Assembly: GCA_963971225.1 (NCBI GenBank)
Contig: OZ020270.1
Coordinates: 71,254,432-71,318,431, forward strand
DNA length: 64,000 nt
Reading direction: 5' to 3'
From: Melieria omissa
Lineage: Eukaryota; Arthropoda; Insecta; Diptera; Ulidiidae
Both the position numbers and the translations under genes were made by a program. Under the pieces are notes generated by a model. It saw only the letters and a program-made list of their open reading frames with translations, ran no database searches and had not been told where the DNA came from. This document shows positions 56,627 through 64,000 of this stretch, in pieces; position 1 is the stretch's first letter; every line of letters starts with the position of its first letter.

Positions 56627-57429
56627 TCATGTCGTGCATCTTCAGAAGTCTTAATACGTACTAAAAATATGTATTCATTCATTTTGATTGGTAATACTAA
56701 CTCACAACACGATAATTGAATCAAAAGATGATGAATGTGTTCAGAAGAACATTTTCGTATTCGTCATTAAATATCTTTGATGCGACTGAACTGAATGAAA
56801 AATTTAAATGAAATCATAATCACTACAAACATTTCCCATCTAAATACATTTCTATACTCACCATCGATGACAAAAATTTCAACCCTGTCTTATAATAATT
56901 TGACCACTGTCACCACAAAATGTGCAAATTTCACAACCGATGCAGAAATGAAATGTCATTTCTGCTAAATTGTTCAAAATGAAGAAAATTTCGCAAATAT
57001 AATATTAGAAATTAATAATTAATTAATTTCTACAATTACAAGGGAAGTGCAGAAGTGAAACCTGGTGAGTATATATCAATCGTACTTTATTAAATTGTAT
57101 TTAGCTTTTAGCTAGCCATATTGCTCTCCAGTTGCAGAAGCAAGTCGCGGAAATTAAATTCGCCGGGTAGCCATTGTATCCAGGAGTATCGAACTGTTGG
57201 TTTGGGGCTCACAACTAGAGTAAAATGATTTATAGACAAAAATATGCAATTTTTAATGAATTTTCTTGAATCTCATTACAGCTGCAAAACGGCTAGCATC
57301 CTCGACCCGCGCTCTTAAGTTGCCACCAAAAATGTGCGTATGTACGCCTCTATCAGTGGCAATGGCAATGTTCTTCGGTTTGCTCCATCGATCTGCAATG
57401 TGCGAACTGTAATGTAAGTAAAACTATTC
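56627..57429. other. Intergenic or 5' region, weak splice signals only
   Basis: AT-rich to 57050. A donor-like CCTGGTGAGTA near 57061 and acceptor-like TTGCAG near 57136 flank possible leader exons. No coding frame was recognised. Confidence 0.3.
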
Positions 57430-57447
57430 AAAAGTGGCTGCACTCAT

Positions 57448-57735
57448 GGCCGCACTAAAGCAAATGCAGCGCGAGGATTCCAGCAAGTTGACGGGTGAAA
57501 AAATTCTGGGCGGTTTGCAGCAGTAGCAGACTTTGCATTAAGTTGTTTAATAAACTACATCAATGTTATTTTTAAGGAAAAGGTGAACTGCATATGAACA
57601 ATGTGAAGTCACGCATACTTACCGAGTACAAGATCGATGTGGGTCCTACAAATTTCCTCTACGAATATCTTATAAAGGACAGGCAACAAGGATTGCAAGC
57701 ACCAGGCAAAGTGTGGCTATCACAATGGAGCTGCT
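57448..57735 (+). other. Possible exons of an unrecognised gene
   Basis: ATG at 57448 opens MAALKQMQREDSSKLTGEK then ILGGLQQ and TAG. After AT-rich sequence, a second stretch from about 57580 reads KGELHMNNVKSRILTEYKID, then NFLYEYLIKDRQQGLQAPGK, to a GGTGC donor-like site near 57758. Residue use looks protein-like and the pieces could be consecutive exons, but I do not recognise a family and the splice sites are weak. A decayed gene or an unknown element are equal alternatives. Confidence 0.3.
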
Positions 57736-58158
57736 GCGCGAACAACTTCAAATCTTCAGGTGCAATATGCAGATATATTTTGGTGGCGTGTCTCCATCAA
57801 TTAAGTGCTGACCCAAAGAGATACATGGTTGGTGGCACAAAATTATGCAATTAATAATTGTTTTAATTTTAGTAAACACGGCGTTGGAGTTAGCTGGCTA
57901 TTCGGGTGTGCTACGTAAATTCAGCCGAACGCAAAAGCAGACATCGAACCCAGGGTTACCGTTGTGCGACTTCAGTTGCATTTTGCAACCTTTTTGACGC
58001 TCTGAGACTTTTTGTGCGACCTTTTCATAATTATCTAATTTTGCAACTTTTTCCATCTTTGTGCGACTTTTTGCCCCCTTTTTTGCATACAGTAGGAAGC
58101 TTAAAGAATATTTTAAATGAACAATTGTACCTTAATTTATATAAGTTCGCAGCGCATG

Positions 58159-58285
58159 TACGAGGGCGGGTCAATAAGTCCGTGACTTTTTGAATTTCCC
58201 GCCTCTTAATTGAAATGGCAACACTGCTCCCGTCAACAGTCATCTGTCAGTTGGCTCTTGTCAAAAATTGAACAAGCTGCGACAT
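58159..58285 (+). mobile_element. Mariner-like 5' end fragment
   Basis: TACGAGGGCGGGTCAATAAG followed by TCCGTGAC is the style of a mariner terminal repeat at a TA target. Only about 127 bases remain before the Harbinger-like element begins. Confidence 0.5.
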
Positions 58286-58288
58286 TTA

Positions 58289-58774
58289 GAGCCTATTTAC
58301 ACGAATGCTTTTTCAGTGCGTTTTTTGCAACTCTCTTTTGAAGCTGCTGCGTAAATCTTCATGCATTTACATGAAGACTTTTTACTTGAAACTTTGCTTG
58401 GCTTTTTGGACGTTTAAGCGGCCAATCTGCTTTCATTCACATTTTCGCGTAGTTTTTGATATTCTCATTATTAAAAGAAAAATGGATTTAAACAAAGAAG
58501 AAATTATTGAAAATATTTTAGAAGTCACTGAAATGGAACTGCTCGAATTTAAATAATAGGGAAGATGTAAATATAATTTTTAGCAAAGCGTCCGGCCGGT
58601 TTGAAATTTGAAGAAAAGTGCGAAAAAGAGCAAAGCAAATGTAAAAAAAAAACCCCTGGAATTCGCTGACCGTGCGTGTTTGCCTACCCCGCTGACTTCT
58701 CACCACTTCTCGCCAACAAACTCGTCACGCATGGCTTTTAACGCAGGGGGAAAAGCCCTCGTGTAAATAGGCTC
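58289..58774. mobile_element. TTA-flanked MITE (PIF/Harbinger-type)
   Basis: GAGCCTATTTACACGA and TCGTGTAAATAGGCTC are exact inverted ends, with TTA at 58286-58288 and 58775-58777. A 24-codon frame starts at 58482 (MDLNKEEIIENILEVTEMEL...) and may be a leftover of an element protein. 486 bp. Confidence 0.8.
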
Positions 58775-59152
58775 TTAGTTTGTTTTTGACAGCCAAACTT
58801 GATGAACTTGTGCGAAAATACAGAGAAGTTAAAAAAAATAAAATTTAAAATGTAAATTTGCTAGATACCGAAATAGAAGACTGGATTAACTTTTGAAAAA
58901 GTACAGAGTTACAAAAAATAAAATTGAAAATGTAAAATAATTACACAAAAGTGTATATAAACACTTTTTTAATCATTATTTCTGTTATTTATATCGTTGA
59001 AATGTTAATTTGAATTGTTAGTTGTGTTTTTCGGTAATAAAAAAGTGTGCCCCTTTTTTTTGAAAAAACGACTTTTTTGTGCGACTTTTTTTTTTTAAAA
59101 CTACCTTTTGTGCGACTTTCTCAAAATTCTCAACGGTAACCCTGACCGAACC

Positions 59153-59630
59153 AATAACCATAACAACTATCGGCAGGCGGCATCCTACTGCTAGCGGCGC
59201 CGTCTAGATCTGAAAATGTGTTTGCTTTTTCCACACCACCCAAAGGGTATGCAAAATGGCGCGTTACCGATGTTTTTTGGGTGCTCGGTTCCCCTGTAGG
59301 CATATTTTCACCCTTACAATATTTTTTATACTTATACATATACAAATAAATAGATATAATAAATAAACCCTACAAGACGCTACTGACCGAAACTCCACTA
59401 CATTCGCAACATTTTTTGAATTGACCAATACATTTGCATGAAATTTGGCCCATATGAGACAACATATCGCTGCAATTTGTATTTCATTTAAACTGAAACA
59501 AACCATTTGACAACCATAGAAACATTAATTGCTTATACACGCATGTGTAAGAATGAGACAACAATAGAAACAACTGCTGACAAAAACTCGCATCGGAGTT
59601 AATATAAATGATTAAGAGCCGTCGGCTGCC
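59153..59630. other. Unassigned sequence, no gene seen
   Basis: Mixed composition. No ORF with protein-like character and no inverted ends were found. Confidence 0.4.
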
Positions 59631-59632
59631 AT

Positions 59633-59765
59633 AGCTACGTAGCTCAGCTGGCTAACGCGCGCGCCGCGAGTCAAATACGACGCGCGAGCCCAAGTTCAAA
59701 CTCCGTGGTTTCAAACGCCGAAAAAAATAAAAACAGAATGAAGGTAAGAAATCGAATTGAAATTT
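59633..59765 (+). mobile_element. tRNA-like SINE head or short SINE
   Basis: GCTACGTAGCTCAGCTGGCT has an A box and AAGTTCAAACTCC a B box, with a GC palindrome between (GCGCGCGCC, GACGCGCGAG), then an A-rich tail (GAAAAAAATAAAAAC). The wording differs from the SINE at 51617. No clear target duplication. Confidence 0.45.
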
Positions 59766-59779
59766 AATTTAAATAATAT

Positions 59780-60202
59780 TGTAACGATGAGCCAGTCTGT
59801 CGCGGTGCAAAGCAACCCTGCCGCTACGTGCCGTGCCATAACCCAATCTGGCAACGACGGCCGCGATAGTAACTTTTAGTCCAACCTGGCAACGATGGTC
59901 GCGGTCATCAGGGAAACTTCTAGTCCAATCTGGCAACGTGCGAGAACGATCTGCGCGACGGCCGAACAGAGTATAAAAGGTGGCCAGATGCGGTGCAGCG
60001 AGTCAGTCTGGTTTTGACAAGTGAAGTTGCCACACGAAGTGATTAAGCAAATACTTAGGTGTACGAACAGTAAAGTGTAAACTGTGAATAATAAAGTGAC
60101 TGTTGGTTTATTTTATTGTCTGCGTTTAAGAAACTGTGTTTTATTTTCAAATTACACAATCCAGAGATACGCAACAGCCCACTAGACTTAGTATTCGTAA
60201 CA
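59780..60202 (+). repeat. 5' LTR of gypsy copy 3 (423 bp)
   Basis: TGTAACGATGAG to TTCGTAACA, uninterrupted, with TATAAAA at 59972-59978 and an AATAAAG word near 60089. Confidence 0.9.
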
Positions 60203-60204
60203 TT

Positions 60205-60221
60205 TGGTGTCAGAAGTGGGA
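60205..60221 (+). promoter_or_regulatory. Primer-binding site of gypsy copy 3
   Basis: TGGTGTCAGAAGTGGGA two bases after the LTR. Confidence 0.65.
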
Positions 60222-60271
60222 TTGTGGAAAATTGAAAATAACTAAATAAATAAAATTATAAAAGTACGGAC

Positions 60272-61819
60272 ATGGTTAAACTCGAGCTGCTGAAGGTAGA
60301 CCAGCTGAAGAAGGAGCTGGCTGCCTGGAATTTGCCGACTGCTGGCGGAAAGGTGGAGTTGCAGTTGCGCTTGCGAGAAGCATGTGAGGCACGAGGCGTC
60401 GATTGGACTGTGCACGAGTTCGGAGCGCAAGAACCAGAGGCGTCGGCCAAGGTGGAGGAGTCGCCGGCGGGTGCTGCTTCGCTACAGAGTACAGCTGCAG
60501 CGGCTGCGCCAATACAAGCGTTGGACATGAGCCAACTAATGGCTGCACTCAAAGGCATGTCGGCGCAGATGGAAACGGCGAATCGAGAAATGGCAGCGAA
60601 GCTGGAGACTGCAAATCGTGAGAATCGTGAGATGTCGGCGCGGATGGCAGCGAAAATGGAAACTGCGAATCAAGAGATGGCAGCGAAGCTGGAAGCTACG
60701 AATCTCGAAATTTCGGCAAAAGTCGAGACGGCGACTCAGGAAATATCGGCGCAAGTGGCAGAGCGAATGGAAGTCAAGCTTCAGGAAAATTCTGCGCGTT
60801 TGGAGCAGAAAGTGGAGGAAATCTCAGACAGGATTAATGGGAAAGTCGAGCACCTGGAGACGCGGGTAGAGCACTTGGATAAACGAGTCGACGACCTGGA
60901 TGATGCCCTGAACAAACGAGTTGGCGACCTGGATGATTCCCTGAACAAACGAGTTGATAGTCTGGAAGACTCGATGAACAGAAAAATGGACGAGCGGCTT
61001 AGGGAGGTACAGCCACGAGAGTGTTTGCCACCGGTTCAGGACGGTTTTGCTGGCAGAACAGAGGTGCCTACTTATGATGGTGCTGCGCCGTTCGATACAT
61101 TTAAATTGCAATTCGACTTGGCTGCTTTGGAAAATCAGTGGACAGATATCAGGAAAGGTCGGAGGTTGGCACTGGCGCTGAAAGGTCCTGCGGCCGAGGT
61201 GATCAAATCAGTTCCAGAATGTTTAAGAAGTGATTACGGTGCCATCATGAGAGCGTTGGCAGCGAAGTATAGCAACGAGCACAACCATGCGCTATACTAC
61301 TGTGAGCTGAAGAACCGCAAGCAAAGAGCCAACGAGGCGCTGCAGACATATGCAGCAGACATTGAGCGGCTCGTACAGTTGTGCTACCCCAAATTTGGTG
61401 CTGATGATCTCGAGAGGATGAAGATTGAGTCGTTTATTGAAGGTCTTCATGATCCAGAAACGCGTCGCAGTGCGTTGATGATGGGCAAGCCGACATTTAA
61501 GGAGACGGTGACCAGCGCGATGACATATGAAGCGGCATGGATTGGGAGCACTCGGTATGCACCTGCAAGGATACGCCAGATTCAGGCGGACAACGACATT
61601 CCGATCCAGGCCATAAGCTCTGAGATACCGGGCAGGCCACGAGTGGTCTCCTCTAAAGTTGTCTGCTGGGTATGTGGCAAGCAGGGTCACATATCACGAG
61701 AGTGCCGCCAACGGAAGAGGCGTTCCCGTTCCCGATCGCAATCGCCTGAAGCGAAGAATACTGACAATCGAGGCTCAGCCAACAAGCGCAGGGCTGAGGA
61801 CGAGGAGCCGTTAAACTAA
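60272..61819 (+). CDS. Gypsy copy 3 gag
   Basis: 515 codons, ATG 60272 to TAA 61817-61819. Order: SAP-like region (residues 3-40: LLKVDQLKKEL, LPTAGGKVELQLRL), an alanine-rich linker, repeated coiled-coil modules (about 95-245; METANREMAAK and LDDSLNKRV types), the capsid-like region (about 270-420) and zinc knuckle CWVCGKQGHISREC (465-478), then a basic RS-rich tail (RKRRSRSRSQSPE). No break was seen. It should assemble the particle and bind element RNA. The SAP-like start suggests chromatin or DNA contact, which is inference. Confidence 0.9.
   Translation: MVKLELLKVDQLKKELAAWNLPTAGGKVELQLRLREACEARGVDWTVHEFGAQEPEASAKVEESPAGAASLQSTAAAAAPIQALDMSQLMAALKGMSAQMETANREMAAKLETANRENREMSARMAAKMETANQEMAAKLEATNLEISAKVETATQEISAQVAERMEVKLQENSARLEQKVEEISDRINGKVEHLETRVEHLDKRVDDLDDALNKRVGDLDDSLNKRVDSLEDSMNRKMDERLREVQPRECLPPVQDGFAGRTEVPTYDGAAPFDTFKLQFDLAALENQWTDIRKGRRLALALKGPAAEVIKSVPECLRSDYGAIMRALAAKYSNEHNHALYYCELKNRKQRANEALQTYAADIERLVQLCYPKFGADDLERMKIESFIEGLHDPETRRSALMMGKPTFKETVTSAMTYEAAWIGSTRYAPARIRQIQADNDIPIQAISSEIPGRPRVVSSKVVCWVCGKQGHISRECRQRKRRSRSRSQSPEAKNTDNRGSANKRRAEDEEPLN
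61810..61816 (+). promoter_or_regulatory. Candidate -1 frameshift site between gag and pol
   Basis: G TTA AAC directly before the gag stop; pol is open in the -1 frame from GTT AAA C onward. The heptamer is close to the XXXYYYZ rule but its first base differs. No stem-loop was worked out. Confidence 0.45.
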
Positions 61820-64000
61820 AACGGGTCAGCCCAAAGGGGCGTGAGCTGATCCCCACAATCTGCCGCCCCACCGTCCTTGTCTCGCAGTTGAAACGACAAC
61901 CCAGCAGCTTGACGATTGAAGGAAAGATAGATGGAAAGTTGTTCGTGTTGACACTGGATACTGGAGCGTCATATTCGATCATAAAAAGGAAGCTTCTGAA
62001 GAACTGGGAACCACTGCATGGCATACAGCTGAGGACTGCGACTGGCGAGCGTGCGCCGGTAAGAGGGAAAGTAACAAAAACAATTGCTATCGGCACCAGC
62101 AGCCTGGAACATGAGTTCATCGTCGCGGACATAATGGACGACGTGATTATCGGCGTCGATTTCATGATTAGGCACGGTTTTACGCTGGACCTGAAGGAAA
62201 ATGTGCTGAGATATGCCAACGTTGAATTCCCGCTGCACACCGGTTATGAGCGAAGCGTGGCGGTAAGGAAGGTTGTATCGGGTCAACGCAGGAGGATACC
62301 AGCGAATTCTGAGGCGATTGTGTGGGCAAAGGTGGACGAGGACGATGGGACGAGTCGGCTGTGGGTAGTAGAAGCATCGAAACAAGGACACGACAACATC
62401 ATCATCGGACGTACATTAGTGGAACCTAAAAATGGCAGGATACCAGTCAGAATACTGAACCCCCTGAATGCACCCAGATATGTCGGAAAAGATGAGGTAA
62501 TCGGCGAGTGTAAGGAAGCTGTAGCAGTGGTCAATTGCGAGAGTAGCCCACCTGGAGGTAATAAGAAGAGCGGTTTTAACATGGACGCCATACCGCAGGA
62601 GAACCAGTGGAGCAGCGAGTTGACGGCCAAGCAGAAACGGAAGGCGAGGTCACTCCTGCAGCACTATGGGTAAATTTTTGCGGCAGAAGCAGGCGGAAGA
62701 ACAGCCATAGTGAAGCACAACATCGACACCGGAAGTGCAAAACCGATTCGCCAACCGCCAAGACGAGTTCCTCTGGCCAAGAGGGAGGAGGTCACCAATT
62801 TGATCGAGAACATGCGGAAAGACAAGGTCATAGAGCCTTCTTCGGGCCCCTGGTGCTCGCCGGTCGTGCTAGTCAAGAAAAAAGATGGCAGTACCCGGTT
62901 TTGTGTGGACTATCGGAAGCTCAATGATGTGACCAAGAAGGACAGTTATCCACTACCTCGGATCGATGACACCCTGGACACACTGTCAGGCACGCAGTGG
63001 TTCTCCACGCTCGACTTACGCAGCGGCTATTGGCAGGTAGAGCTTGCAGACAAGGACAAGGAGAAAACGGCTTTCAGTGTTGGCGATGGTTGGTGGCAGT
63101 TCACCGTCATGCCGTTTGGACTCTGCAACGCACCAGCAACATTCGAGCGGCTAATGGAACGCGTGCTAAAAGGGCTGCATTGGCGGACGTGTCTGGTGTA
63201 CCTCGACGACATAATCGTAATGGGTAAAAGCTTCGACGACCACCTGGGAAAGCTGAAGGAGGTATTTGAGCGGATACAACAAGCCGGGCTTAAACTCAAC
63301 CCAAAGAAGTGCTCGCTGTTCCAAAAGGAGGTCAAGTATCTGGGCCATACGGTTTCCGCCCGCGGAGTGCATACGGATGAAGGCAAAATCACGGCGGTGA
63401 AGGAGTGGCCCCGACCACGCAATCTACACGAACTCCGCAGTTTCCTGGGCCTGTGTACATACTACCGCCGATTTGTTCCGGGATTCGCGAACATAGCCAG
63501 CAGCTTGCACAAACTGACGAAAAAGAGCCAAGCTTTCGAGTGGAGCGAGGAGCAGGAACAGGCTTTTGCACGTCTGAAGGAAAAACTGTGCAGTGCTCCA
63601 ATTCTGGCCTTCCCCGTGCCTGGGGAGATGTTTGTGCTGGATACAGATGCAAGCGGGAATAGTATTGGCGGTGTGCTATCACAGATAATAGACGGCCAGG
63701 AACAAGTGATAGCGTACTACAGTAGGGTTCTATCGAAACCGGAGCGCAACTACTGTGTGACACGGAGAGAACTGCTGGCGGTATTGGACTGCGTAAAACA
63801 CTTCCACAAATACCTGTATGGACAAAAGTTTCGCCTGCGCACAGATCATGCGGCATTGAGATGGCTCCTGAACTTTAAAGATCCTGAAGGGCAATTGGCG
63901 CGGTGGATCGAGCGACTGCAGAGCTACGACTACACGATAGAGCATCGCAAGGGCAGTAGCCATGGAAATGCCGATGCCTTGTCCCGCCGTCCGTGCAAAG
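61820..64000 (+). pseudogene. Gypsy copy 3 pol, partial, one stop
   Basis: Open in the -1 frame relative to gag. The protease has LDTGASYS. The frame reaches TAA at 62671-62673 (HYG then stop), where copy 2 has TCA, and is open again to the window end. The RT motifs FCVDYRKLND, FSTLDLRSGYWQ and YLDDIIV are intact, and the RNase H has LDTDASGNSIGGVLSQ. Apart from the stop, it matches copy 2 at nearly every residue. Integrase lies beyond the window. Confidence 0.9.

Larger units (their letters stand above)
57951..59144. mobile_element. hAT-type MITE with nested elements
   Basis: CAGGGTTACCGTTG and CAACGGTAACCCTG inverted ends, flanked by ATCGAACC (57943-57950) and ACCGAACC (59145-59152), an 8-bp duplication with one mismatch. 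TGTGCGACTTTTT words repeat near both ends. Confidence 0.8.
59780..64000 (+). mobile_element. Ty3/gypsy retrotransposon copy 3, runs off the window
   Basis: Complete 5' LTR, primer-binding site, gag and pol into RNase H at the window end. About 4.2 kb of an expected 6.5 kb are visible. Intact LTR and gag make it the least damaged copy apart from one pol stop. Confidence 0.93.

Overview
The window looks like repeat-rich nuclear DNA from an insect, most likely a higher fly (Diptera). The reasons are spliced genes with GT..AG introns, a CENP-C homologue, Ty3/gypsy, jockey-superfamily and R1/LOA-like elements, P-superfamily, hAT, piggyBac-like and PIF/Harbinger-like DNA elements, and tRNA-derived SINEs. 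The species cannot be fixed from sequence alone. No gene in the window is clearly intact and host-functional; almost everything is a transposable element or a broken gene copy.

Region 1 (1-35585) is a cluster of partial, rearranged copies of one host gene. I read it as the centromere protein gene Cenp-C, because the 3' exons encode a CENP-C-type cupin tail and a preceding exon carries RRSKR followed by a proline, as in the CENP-C motif. The cluster starts with a near-perfect tandem array of a 3,075-bp unit (three units plus a remnant, 1-9697). Each unit joins an N-terminal Cenp-C exon (+ strand) head-on to a non-LTR reverse transcriptase/RNase H fragment (- strand). Three larger copies follow (A from 9698, B from 18586, C from 25325). 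Each has a foldback MITE, a shared upstream module, a SINE with a nested mini-hAT, hAT fragments, C-terminal Cenp-C exons, and then another N-terminal exon. Copy B has lost about 2.1 kb and a splice acceptor. Copy C has gained a jockey-like insertion and is the only copy whose N-terminal exon continues into further Cenp-C exons (to 36939), but with a stop and frame breaks.

Region 2 (37118-50174) holds two Ty3/gypsy elements of one family. The minus-strand copy (37118-41980) has lost protease, RT and RNase H, and its LTRs are split by a TTAA-flanked and a TAA-flanked element. Between the two lies a degraded transposon-like coding remnant. The plus-strand copy (42991-50174) has a nearly complete gag-pol with one amber stop, a 1.5-kb hAT-type insertion in its 5' LTR and a truncated 3' LTR.

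Region 3 (50175-59779) is a mosaic: a THAP-domain pseudogene, a minisatellite, a complete SINE with target-site duplication, and two adjacent P-superfamily elements with 31-bp inverted repeats, one carrying a broken transposase and the other a piggyBac-like insertion. An unrecognised possible exon set follows, then a hAT-type element with mariner and Harbinger-like insertions.

Region 4 (59780-64000) is a third copy of the same gypsy family, running off the end of the window. Its gag is intact and its pol has one stop. Together the elements record many rounds of nested insertion around an amplified, fragmented centromere-protein locus.
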